Source: Eubacteriaceae bacterium (lineage in GTDB: Bacteria > Bacillota > Clostridia > Eubacteriales > UBA1433). Taken from it: 12,531 bases of DNA. The stretch is taken from the NCBI GenBank assembly GCA_012797825.1, contig JAAZOI010000259.1, forward strand, positions 1-12,531, in the 5' to 3' direction. This document shows, one piece after another, positions 1 through 6,376 of this stretch (positions are counted from its first letter, which is position 1; each line of letters starts with the position of its first letter). A program made the translations under genes and the position numbers. The notes under the pieces were generated by a model. The model had not been told where the DNA came from. It saw only the letters and a program-made list of their open reading frames with translations, and made no database searches.

Positions 1-1412
1 ACGCAACACTTACAGAAGGGCAGGTGAAAAGCTACAGCGTGTCATCAGACGGAAAAGTATATACGTTTACGCTGCGAGACGACGCCAAATGGTCTGACGG
101 GAAAGCTGTAACCGCCGCGGATTTTGTATATTCCTGGCAAAGGCTTATTAATCCCGAAACTATGGCAAATTACGGCTATATTCTTGAACCTGTTCAAAAC
201 GCCATGGCTATAATGTATGGAGAAAAAGCACCGAGCGAGCTTGGAGTAAAAGCTATAGACGAAAAAACTTTTCAGGTAACGCTTGAAGAACCGTGCTCAT
301 ACTTTTTGGATATCTGCGCGTTTCCATCAACTTTCCCTGTAAGGGGCGATATTATTGAGGCAAACGGCGACCAATGGACATTTAACGCATCCACTTACAT
401 AGGAAACGGACCATACAAAATGGCTGACTGGAAACATAATTCCTATATTCAGCTTACCAAAAACGAAAATTATTACGATTACGCAAAACTAGGCCCTGCC
501 AGCATAAAATTTACATTAATGGATGACTCCAACGCGATGCTGGCGGCATACAACTCAGGAGAGCTGAATTTTATTCAAAGCGTGCCTGTTGGGGAAATCA
601 AGACGCTTATTAATGATAAAAAGCTGACGCTTGCAAAATCGCTTTCGACATACGCTATTCTTTTCAACAATGCGTCAGCTCCGTTTGACAACGCGAAAGT
701 AAGAGACGCGTTTTTACTTACAATTGACAGAAATTATATAACAGATACAGTGCTTGGAACAGAGCAGACACCTGCAAGCGCGTTTGTGCCGTACGGTATA
801 TTTGACACAAAAGGCACAAAAGGAAAAGATTTCCGCACGGTAGGGGGAGATTATTACAGCGTTGCCGCGGCTGATTACAAATCAAACTGCGACAAGGCAA
901 GAGCGCTCTTAAAAGACGCAGGATATGAGGGCGGAAAAGGTTTTCCCGTTGTTGAATATATGTACGTATCAAGCAGTGAAAATAAAGCTATTGCCGAAGC
1001 TCTGCAAAATATGTGGCAGACAGAACTTGGCGTTACAGTCAAACTTGTAAACCAGGAAGGCAGCGTTTACGGAGAAGCTTTGTACACCGGTGCATACCAG
1101 ATTGCGCCGTTTTACTGGGCGCCTGACTATAATGACCCGATATCGTTTTTGGATATATGGGTAACTGACGGAATGAATAATGTCGCGGCATATTCCAATA
1201 CCGCTTATGACAGCTTAATACAGCAAGTTAAAGACTCAAGCAAAACATCTCAGCGAATGAGCCTTATGCATCAGGCGGAAAAAATACTCATAGACGACGC
1301 TGTTATTGCTCCGGTATATTTCTATACGCAGCCGTATATGCTGAATTCTAATATTAAAGGAATGTATTACAGCCCGATGGGATACTTCTTCTTTACATAC
1401 TGCACAAAATAA
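1..1412 (+). CDS. Oligopeptide ABC transporter substrate-binding protein (SBP family 5), 5' partial
   Basis: Extracellular lipid-anchored binding protein that captures oligopeptides (or similar solutes) for an ABC importer. The reading frame is open from base 3, so the gene begins before the window. A GTG at 24 lies inside the conserved domain and is not the start. About 470 residues are visible; family members are usually 530-560, so the signal peptide and lipobox are missing. The family signature is clear near the left edge: Y-T-F-x-L-R then KWSDGKAVTAADFVYSWQR, followed by the NGPY block and the C-terminal aromatic YFFFTY end that is typical of OppA-like proteins. No permease or ATPase gene follows; a terminator does, so this is either the last gene of an opp operon or an orphan binding protein. 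Family assignment is firm. The exact substrate cannot be read from the sequence. Confidence 0.93.
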   Translation, partial: ATLTEGQVKSYSVSSDGKVYTFTLRDDAKWSDGKAVTAADFVYSWQRLINPETMANYGYILEPVQNAMAIMYGEKAPSELGVKAIDEKTFQVTLEEPCSYFLDICAFPSTFPVRGDIIEANGDQWTFNASTYIGNGPYKMADWKHNSYIQLTKNENYYDYAKLGPASIKFTLMDDSNAMLAAYNSGELNFIQSVPVGEIKTLINDKKLTLAKSLSTYAILFNNASAPFDNAKVRDAFLLTIDRNYITDTVLGTEQTPASAFVPYGIFDTKGTKGKDFRTVGGDYYSVAAADYKSNCDKARALLKDAGYEGGKGFPVVEYMYVSSSENKAIAEALQNMWQTELGVTVKLVNQEGSVYGEALYTGAYQIAPFYWAPDYNDPISFLDIWVTDGMNNVAAYSNTAYDSLIQQVKDSSKTSQRMSLMHQAEKILIDDAVIAPVYFYTQPYMLNSNIKGMYYSPMGYFFFTYCTK

Positions 1413-1435
1413 TTTTTGGATAATTTTGGAAATTT

Positions 1436-1466
1436 AAAAGAAGCGCGAAAAACGCTTCTTTTTATT
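1436..1466 (+). terminator. Rho-independent terminator after the binding-protein gene
   Basis: A perfect 10-bp stem (1436-1445 AAAAGAAGCG with 1453-1462 CGCTTCTTTT) around a 7-base loop runs into T-rich DNA. It lies 24 bases past the stop codon and separates the transporter gene from the smpB promoter. Confidence 0.88.
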
Positions 1467-1493
1467 TTGACAAAAATTGTATGTTATTATAAT
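1467..1493 (+). promoter_or_regulatory. Sigma-A-type promoter of smpB
   Basis: A perfect -35 TTGACA (1467-1472) and a perfect -10 TATAAT (1488-1493) are separated by 15 bases, slightly shorter than the usual 17. Transcription would begin near 1500, giving a leader of about 27 bases. The -35 box starts directly after the terminator of the preceding gene. Confidence 0.7.
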
Positions 1494-1526
1494 ATTATAT
1501 GAACTTATTATTTAAGGAAGCATATT

Positions 1527-1970
1527 ATGAACAAACTAATTGTACAGAACAGAAAAGCGCGCCATGAGTACTTTATAGAAGAAGTCTATGAAGCCGGCAT
1601 TGCGCTGTTCGGAACAGAAGTAAAGAGCATTAGAGCGGGCAAAGTTAATTTTCTGGACAGTTACGTTCATATAAAAAACAACGAGGCTTTTATTGTCGGA
1701 ATGCATATAAGCCCTTATGAAAAAGGCAATATTTTCAACAAAGATCCTCTGAGAGAGAGAAAACTTCTTTTAAATAAGCGGGAAATTAGAAAACTTGCTC
1801 AAAACGTAGCGCAAGAAGGATACACGCTTATTCCGCTTGACTTGCATTTTGAGAAAAGTTATGTTAAAATGAACATCGGTCTTTGCAAAGGCAAAAAGCT
1901 CTATGACAAGAGAGAGTATGACGCAAAGAAAAGCGACTTGATGAAAATCAGACGCGCCGTTAAACAATAA
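1527..1970 (+). CDS. smpB: SsrA-binding protein SmpB
   Basis: Cytoplasmic RNA-binding protein that delivers alanyl-tmRNA to ribosomes stalled on mRNAs without a stop codon, enabling tagging and release. The 147 residues match the family's normal length of about 150. Hallmarks are visible: N-x-K-A-x-H-E-Y-F-I near the N terminus, the GTEVKS-I-R block at 29-36, H-I-S-P-Y at 60-64, and the basic C-terminal region with K-x-x-Y-D-K-R-E at 123-130 and K-R-R-like residues at the end that enter the decoding channel. The ATG at 1527 is preceded by AAGGAAG (1514-1520) at a spacing of 6 bases. The stop codon at 1968-1970 is one base from the first base of ssrA. Pairing of smpB and ssrA is common in low-GC Gram-positives, and the assignment is essentially certain. 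Confidence 0.98.
   Translation: MNKLIVQNRKARHEYFIEEVYEAGIALFGTEVKSIRAGKVNFLDSYVHIKNNEAFIVGMHISPYEKGNIFNKDPLRERKLLLNKREIRKLAQNVAQEGYTLIPLDLHFEKSYVKMNIGLCKGKKLYDKREYDAKKSDLMKIRRAVKQ
1842..1870 (+). promoter_or_regulatory. Possible ssrA promoter inside smpB
   Basis: TTGCAT (1842-1847), a 17-base spacer ending in TGT, and TAAAAT (1865-1870) form an extended -10 promoter within the smpB coding sequence. Transcription from it would give a pre-tmRNA leader of about 95 bases, to be cut off by RNase P. A weaker alternative is TTGATG (1938-1943) with TAAACA (1961-1966), whose start would fall almost exactly at the tmRNA 5' end. Both are inferences; read-through from the smpB promoter is the third option. 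Confidence 0.4.
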
Positions 1971-1971
1971 C

Positions 1972-2326
1972 GGGGGCGCAATGGTTTCGACAGGGGCGTT
2001 GATACAAGATAAGCGAGCCGGGATAGCCTGAAACCGTAACAATTATGGCAACTAAATTTAAACGCTAAAAACGAAAAATTAGCTTTCGCGGCATAAAGCC
2101 CGCGATGTCCTGAAGTACTCATTCCTGCGTGATATTTCAGGGCATAAAATAATGCAGGATATTCAAAAGACATAATCTTCGGTGTCTTTTGAAAATTTAC
2201 GAAGATAGCACTAAGTTAAGTCGGTCGCCTGTCTTAACTTGTGCGAAGTGCGAATAGCGACTGCGCTCGGAGAAAATCTTGAGGATGCGTTTTTGGACGC
2301 GGGTTCGACTCCCGCCGCCTCCACCA
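1972..2326 (+). ncRNA. ssrA: Transfer-messenger RNA (tmRNA, ssrA)
   Basis: One-piece tmRNA of 355 bases. The 5' end GGGGGCG (1972-1978) pairs with CGCCTCC (2316-2322) as a 7-bp acceptor stem with one G-U pair, followed by discriminator A and an encoded CCA (2324-2326). The 5' half has the conserved TTTCGACAGGG and GCGAGCCGGG blocks. The T arm is 2299-2315, with stem GCGGG/CCCGC and loop TTCGACT. The tag frame reads GCT AAA AAC GAA AAA TTA GCT TTC GCG GCA TAA (2064-2096), so stalled proteins would receive an alanine from the charged tmRNA and then AKNEKLAFAA, a protease-recognition tail. The remainder holds the pseudoknots. It works with SmpB, encoded immediately upstream. Confidence 0.97.
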
Positions 2327-2358
2327 TAAAGAAATAGGAATATGGTGAAGATAAATAT

Positions 2359-2390
2359 AACAATTGATTTTTATATCAATTGTTTTTTTA
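2359..2390 (+). terminator. Rho-independent terminator of ssrA
   Basis: A perfect 10-bp stem, AACAATTGAT (2359-2368) with ATCAATTGTT (2375-2384), with a 6-base loop runs into a T tract. It is AT-rich but well formed and lies 33 bases past the CCA end of tmRNA. Confidence 0.8.
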
Positions 2391-2457
2391 TTTTTGATTA
2401 AATAACACTTTTTAATATATTCTATAATAAATAAATATATACAAATATTAAAAATGT

Positions 2458-2497
2458 TTTATAATATATTTTGTAAATAAATATAATATATTACAAA
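2458..2497 (+). promoter_or_regulatory. Possible promoter with flanking inverted repeat, upstream of the nuclease-like gene
   Basis: TTTATA (2458-2463), an 18-base gap and TATAAT (2482-2487) could form a promoter. The -10 box lies between the arms of a 7-bp inverted repeat, TTTGTAA (2470-2476) and TTACAAA (2491-2497), which could be an operator. The DNA is so AT-rich that other TATAAT matches occur at 2423 and 2460, so the choice is uncertain. Confidence 0.3.
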
Positions 2498-2532
2498 TTA
2501 ATTGTACTTTTGCATTAAAGAAGGTGTTTTTA

Positions 2533-3942
2533 TTGCCAATATCATTTACAGATAAATATAATGTTAATAAAAAATTATTCGCTCAAACAGGTGCATTTGA
2601 TGTAATTTTAGATATTGACTCAAGATTATTTATTGAACCAAAATTATTTGAAGAATGTAATATTAAAGAGTTTATAGGCGCAAAAGAAAAGGTCCAAAAT
2701 TATTTTTCAAACATAATCTCACTTTTAACCCATTCCAAAAAACAAAAAGATATGTTTTGGAAGGCTGCAGATAAATTACTTACTTTTACTGAATTTACAG
2801 GTACATGTTTTGGTTATACACAATATGGAACTGATGGAAATGCTATTGGCGTTAATTTAAGAAATGAAATATTAACGAATGTTAAAGAAATAATTGTAGC
2901 AGGAGAAAAAGACCCTGTAATATTTGAATTGCTTGGTGTTTTTCAAACAAATATTGGCTGTGATAGAATAAGCGATTTATTAACATTTATACTTATGAGC
3001 AATATTTTAGAATATACTGAACGCGTAATAAATAGTTTTGGCTTAAGCAATACAATTATTTCATATAAAGGAACGAAATATAAATCTGTAATTAACGATT
3101 ATAACAATAAACCCATAATGTTACTGCCAACATGTTTACTTAATCCTTTACCTATCGCAAATTGTTTTAATGAAATTGAAAATATCTGCACTAAAAATCA
3201 AGAAATGCGCGATAAAATGAACGCTCTTTTCAATTTCGGTGATAGAAGAAAAAAATTAAGTAAAGAAGAAATTAATTTTCTTATGAAATTTAATTCAGAA
3301 TTTAGAAATGCAATAATAAAAGCATACAAAGAGTTTAATATTCGACCTTATGACTTTGATGTTGATCCTGTTGGTGAATATATTTGGTATATTACAGCTA
3401 AAGAATATGTAACTAAATTTCCTATCCAATTAGCGCTACCATTTGAAGTATCTATAAATGAAATTTTTAATTTAGTAGAACAAATTTGTATGCATTTTAA
3501 AAAATTAATAGAAGTAAATGGTTTATGCAAATTATTGTATGATGACGATCTAAAACCAAAACATGAAGGTGCTGCACAGTTATTATTTTTTGGTATATGT
3601 GATGGATATTGCATAGCCAATAATATAGATATATCTAGAGAATCAAATAATGGCCGAGGACCAGTAGATTTTAAATTTTCAAAAGGTTATCAGGATAAAG
3701 TTATAGTAGAAGTAAAATTAACATCAAACCCGCAACTAAAACATGCACTTGAAATACAAATTCCAATTTATATGCAGCAAGAAAATATAAAAAAAGCAAT
3801 CTATTTAATTATTGAAAACGGACATCAAAAAGCACTTGATAATTTTATTAAATTTTACAAAGAGCAATCAAAAGAAGTTAAAGATAAAATAGCTGTAATT
3901 ATAATTGATGGTAAGCCACAAAAATCAGCAAGTAAAGCATGA
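2533..3942 (+). CDS. PD-(D/E)XK nuclease-fold protein, putative defence or DNA-processing function
   Basis: I do not recognise the whole protein by name. The C-terminal part has a PD-(D/E)XK nuclease core: E345 in a helix (HEGAAQLLFF), then GRGPVDF with D379, a short loop, and V-I-V-E393-V-K395, followed by a Q-I-P-I-Y helix near 409-413 as in restriction-type endonucleases. The N-terminal 300 residues (with DIDSRLFIEPKLF and LLTFTEFTGTCFGYT blocks) have no motif I can name. It is soluble, with no signal peptide or membrane segment. TTG at 2533 is preferred because AGAAGGTG (2519-2526) lies 6 bases upstream; the GTG at 2524 is part of that ribosome binding site. The gene is much richer in A and T than its neighbours and sits next to ssrA, which suggests horizontal acquisition. 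A role in defence against foreign DNA is inference. Confidence 0.75.
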   Translation: MPISFTDKYNVNKKLFAQTGAFDVILDIDSRLFIEPKLFEECNIKEFIGAKEKVQNYFSNIISLLTHSKKQKDMFWKAADKLLTFTEFTGTCFGYTQYGTDGNAIGVNLRNEILTNVKEIIVAGEKDPVIFELLGVFQTNIGCDRISDLLTFILMSNILEYTERVINSFGLSNTIISYKGTKYKSVINDYNNKPIMLLPTCLLNPLPIANCFNEIENICTKNQEMRDKMNALFNFGDRRKKLSKEEINFLMKFNSEFRNAIIKAYKEFNIRPYDFDVDPVGEYIWYITAKEYVTKFPIQLALPFEVSINEIFNLVEQICMHFKKLIEVNGLCKLLYDDDLKPKHEGAAQLLFFGICDGYCIANNIDISRESNNGRGPVDFKFSKGYQDKVIVEVKLTSNPQLKHALEIQIPIYMQQENIKKAIYLIIENGHQKALDNFIKFYKEQSKEVKDKIAVIIIDGKPQKSASKA

Positions 3943-3980
3943 TAATTTTATATATTTAACTTATTTTAAAGGGGGAGGGT

Positions 3981-4784
3981 ATGCTTGAGGTAGTGTTTTC
4001 GGACAGCGCGAAAGGCTCAATGAGCATGGCGATAAAACAGGATAAAGAAAACTTTTATAACCATGATGTAGTATGTATCGGGTTAAATTTGGATATAGGC
4101 GATATTTCAGGGACTATTGACGGTGTAGAGCGTAAAAAAGAATTTGTAAGAGTGTTCAGTTCCGTTAAGTTTAAAGATGAGGAAATTGAGCAGTTTTTTA
4201 ATATGCAGCGTGACGATTACGAAAAATTAATACGCTGCGCAAAAGACAGAGAGAGCATAAGAGTATGGAAAAGCAATGCGGCTTTTTCAGCGTGCGCATA
4301 CGCTTTCGTTTGTTACACGCTTAAAGATATTGACTGCGACATAAGAGAAGTAACATTGCCTGAATTCTTTGATATATCTCGTGACACTATTAAGCAATGC
4401 GCCGACTGGGGAGAAATTGCGCCGGATGAGTTTAAACAATTTCTGCATTCAGAGAAAAAAATTTCAGATGCGGAAAAAAGATATCAAAGCAATATTTGGG
4501 ATAGCCTGAAGAAAGAAAACGCACCGCTGCGCGCTGTTGTGAACGGAAAGCTTATTTCTGTCTGTGAGGATTTTTACGATCATTTGATTATAAAACATAT
4601 ACCAAAAGATAGTTTTGTTATGGCAAGGCTTATAGGAACAGTGCTTGGAAGTTACTCTTTAGGGGTAAGCGACGGGTGGTATGCGCTGCGCATTAATAAG
4701 ATGATTGATGAAAATAAACTTCAAGTTGTTTTGCGTAAAGATAAGTCCTATCCGTACGGTGCGGTGTTACAAAAAAGAGATTGA
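3981..4784 (+). CDS. DUF1835/DUF3658 domain protein of unknown function
   Basis: A soluble 267-residue protein with the two-domain layout of a family common in Bacillota. The N-terminal DUF1835 part starts with MLEVVFSDSAKGS and contains the L-D-I-G-D-I-S segment (37-43) and the R-V-W-x-S-N motif (94-99). The C-terminal DUF3658 part includes W-G-E-I-A-P (143-148), ENAPLRAVVNGKLISV (179-194), D-F-Y-D (197-200), I-G-x-V-L-G (218-223) and a final W-Y-A-L-R (233-237). No biochemical role is known to me and no catalytic motif is evident. The ATG at 3981 follows a very strong GGGGGAGG (3971-3978). It lies 38 bases after the nuclease-like gene with no terminator between, so co-transcription is possible, although its base composition is like the rest of the chromosome. 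Confidence 0.85.
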   Translation: MLEVVFSDSAKGSMSMAIKQDKENFYNHDVVCIGLNLDIGDISGTIDGVERKKEFVRVFSSVKFKDEEIEQFFNMQRDDYEKLIRCAKDRESIRVWKSNAAFSACAYAFVCYTLKDIDCDIREVTLPEFFDISRDTIKQCADWGEIAPDEFKQFLHSEKKISDAEKRYQSNIWDSLKKENAPLRAVVNGKLISVCEDFYDHLIIKHIPKDSFVMARLIGTVLGSYSLGVSDGWYALRINKMIDENKLQVVLRKDKSYPYGAVLQKRD

Positions 4785-4804
4785 TTTAATGTTTTATAAA
4801 ATTT

Positions 4805-4834
4805 AAAAAGGCAGTGTAATAACTGCTATTTTTA
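4805..4834 (+). terminator. Weak hairpin terminator after the DUF1835/DUF3658 gene
   Basis: A short stem GCAGT (4811-4815) with ACTGC (4822-4826), extendable by one G-T pair, has A residues before it and ATTTTTA after it. The stem is only 5-6 bp, so this is a modest candidate. Confidence 0.5.
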
Positions 4835-4912
4835 ATTCATGTAGGTTAATGAAATTTATAAAATAAATAAACAAAATAAAGCTCAATCCTTGATAAATAC
4901 TATATAAATGTA

Positions 4913-4941
4913 TTGAAGTTATAAAAGCAATATGCTAATAT
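4913..4941 (+). promoter_or_regulatory. Extended -10 promoter of the dehydratase gene
   Basis: TTGAAG (4913-4918), a 17-base spacer ending in TGC, and TAATAT (4936-4941) make a good sigma-A extended -10 promoter with a start near 4948. A small palindrome AGCA-ATA-TGCT (4926-4936) sits in the spacer and could be bound by a regulator. Confidence 0.6.
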
Positions 4942-4950
4942 TACTACATA

Positions 4951-4966
4951 GCGAACAAGCGAACAA
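4951..4966 (+). repeat. Tandem repeat of GCGAACAA at the dehydratase transcript start
   Basis: Two perfect head-to-tail copies of GCGAACAA (4951-4958 and 4959-4966) lie immediately after the predicted transcription start. The position suits an operator, but the direct arrangement is unlike the inverted sites usual for FadR-type regulators. Confidence 0.6.
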
Positions 4967-4993
4967 ATATATTAAAAATGCGGAGGAATAAAT

Positions 4994-6187
4994 ATGAAAA
5001 TTACGAAAATTGATGTTTTTCAGGTAAACAGCTCCGATGATCCTATTTGGAAACCAGTGCTTTGCCGTATATATACGGATGAAGGCATATACGGAGACGG
5101 CGAAGCCGCAATGGCTTACGGAGTAGCATCATCAGGAGCGTTCGGCATGGTGCAGGACCTTGCCAATTACATAATGGGCATGAATCCGTTGGAAAACGAA
5201 GTAATATGGCAGAAAATGTACCGCTCAACATTCTGGGGGCAAAACGCAGGCGGAGTTTTCACCGCCGCTATGAGCGCTATTGACATGGCTTTGTGGGATA
5301 TAAGAGGAAAATATTATAATACTCCGATATATATGCTGCTTGGAGGAAAACTGCGAGATAACATACGTTGTTATGCTTCTCAGCTGCAATTCGGCTGGCA
5401 GGACAGTATGGGCGCAATGTTTTCAATTGACGATTACATTTGGGCGGCGAAAGAAGCAGTTAAACAAGGATATGACTGCATTAAAGTAGACTTTTTATGG
5501 TTTAAACCCGAAGGCGGCAAATACAGCGAAGGCGAGCGCACGACAATACTTCATCCCAAAACTATGGAAGTAGTACTTCAGCGCCTAAAAGCAATGCGTG
5601 AAGCCGTAGGACCGTATGTGGATATTATTATGGAAAACCACTCGTTTACAGACGCGCAGTCGGCAGTTCAGCTTGCCAGAGCGGTGGAACCTTATAATAT
5701 ATACTATTTTGAAGAACCAAACACACCTGATGCTCATACAGCAAAATACATCAGCGAAAAGACAAATATTCCTATTGCTAACGGAGAGAGAATTTTTACA
5801 AGATGGCAGTACGCGAAATTTTTCCAAGAAAATACAATGCAGGTAGCACAGCCCGACATAGGAACTTGCGGCGGAATTACGGAAGTTAAAAAAGTCTGCG
5901 ACCTTGCGTATATTTACGACGTTGCCGTACAGGTGCATGCCTGCGGAAGCCCGTTATCAACCGCTGCGGCGCTGCATGTTGAGGCGGCAATACCGAATTT
6001 CATAATACACGAACATCATATAGTAAACTTAACGCCTGCTAATAAGAGACTATGCAAATACGACTATCAGCCGGAAAACGGTAAATACAAAATACCCGAA
6101 AAACCCGGCCTTGGCAATGAATTATCCGATTATGTGCTCAATGAATGCACTAAAGTGAGCATTGAAAGCAATAAATTCGCATGGTAA
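4994..6187 (+). CDS. Enolase-superfamily acid-sugar dehydratase (mandelate racemase/galactonate dehydratase-like)
   Basis: Cytoplasmic Mg-dependent enzyme expected to abstract the alpha proton of a sugar acid and eliminate water to give a 2-keto-3-deoxy acid. The 397 residues fit the family. Metal ligands read as E214 (in M-E-N-H), E240 (in Y-F-E-E-P) and E265 (in N-G-E-R). Catalytic candidates are K164-V-D166, H216, and the dyad D288 (Q-P-D-I-G) with H315 (V-H-A-C-G-S-P). The N-terminal capping domain and the A-x-S-A-I-D-M-A-L-W-D-I motif are also present. The layout resembles DgoD and ManD, including an acidic-x-H motif on the second strand, but Glu replaces the usual Asp. The exact substrate is not assignable. 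ATG follows GGAGGA (4982-4987) by 6 bases. The GntR gene downstream likely controls it. No kinase or aldolase gene is nearby. Confidence 0.9.
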   Translation: MKITKIDVFQVNSSDDPIWKPVLCRIYTDEGIYGDGEAAMAYGVASSGAFGMVQDLANYIMGMNPLENEVIWQKMYRSTFWGQNAGGVFTAAMSAIDMALWDIRGKYYNTPIYMLLGGKLRDNIRCYASQLQFGWQDSMGAMFSIDDYIWAAKEAVKQGYDCIKVDFLWFKPEGGKYSEGERTTILHPKTMEVVLQRLKAMREAVGPYVDIIMENHSFTDAQSAVQLARAVEPYNIYYFEEPNTPDAHTAKYISEKTNIPIANGERIFTRWQYAKFFQENTMQVAQPDIGTCGGITEVKKVCDLAYIYDVAVQVHACGSPLSTAAALHVEAAIPNFIIHEHHIVNLTPANKRLCKYDYQPENGKYKIPEKPGLGNELSDYVLNECTKVSIESNKFAW

Positions 6188-6256
6188 TATTTTATATATC
6201 AAAACTAAACTAAAATGCGTAAAAAACGCTTTAAACGAGTAAAATAGATTTATCAT

Positions 6257-6302
6257 AAAATAAAAGACTCAAGGCGGTAAAAGGCTTTGAATCTTTTATT
6301 TT
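6257..6302 (+). terminator. Strong rho-independent terminator after the dehydratase gene
   Basis: An 11-bp outer stem AAAATAAAAGA (6257-6267) with TCTTTTATTTT (6292-6302), one mismatch, and a 7-bp inner stem TCAAGGC/GCTTTGA (one G-T pair) enclose an 8-base loop. The right arm ends in T residues. It isolates the dehydratase transcript from the regulator gene. Confidence 0.88.
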
Positions 6303-6314
6303 AATTAATTACGG

Positions 6315-6343
6315 TTGATTATTAAAAGCATTTAAAATATAAT
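6315..6343 (+). promoter_or_regulatory. Promoter of the GntR regulator gene
   Basis: TTGATT (6315-6320), a 17-base spacer and a perfect TATAAT (6338-6343) form a near-consensus sigma-A promoter. Transcription would start near 6350, about 27 bases before the start codon. Confidence 0.72.
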
Positions 6344-6376
6344 TTAAAAATATATTGCAAAAGGCAGACTATACGG

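Noticed and set aside
2299..2326. ssrA 3' end as an active attachment site with a second copy further on
   Set aside because: I found no repeat of the T-arm/acceptor sequence elsewhere in the window and no integrase gene, so an island boundary cannot be marked.
2524..2532. GTG at 2524 as the start of the nuclease-like gene
   Set aside because: It is part of the AGAAGGTG ribosome binding site; TTG at 2533 has correct spacing.
5585..5938. Minus-strand open frame inside the dehydratase gene
   Set aside because: It lies wholly within a well-supported catalytic domain, and no ribosome binding site or recognisable protein is present.
6208..6232. Small GCGT/ACGC hairpin after the dehydratase gene as a terminator
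   Set aside because: The stem has only 4 bp; the much longer hairpin at 6257-6302 is the convincing terminator.
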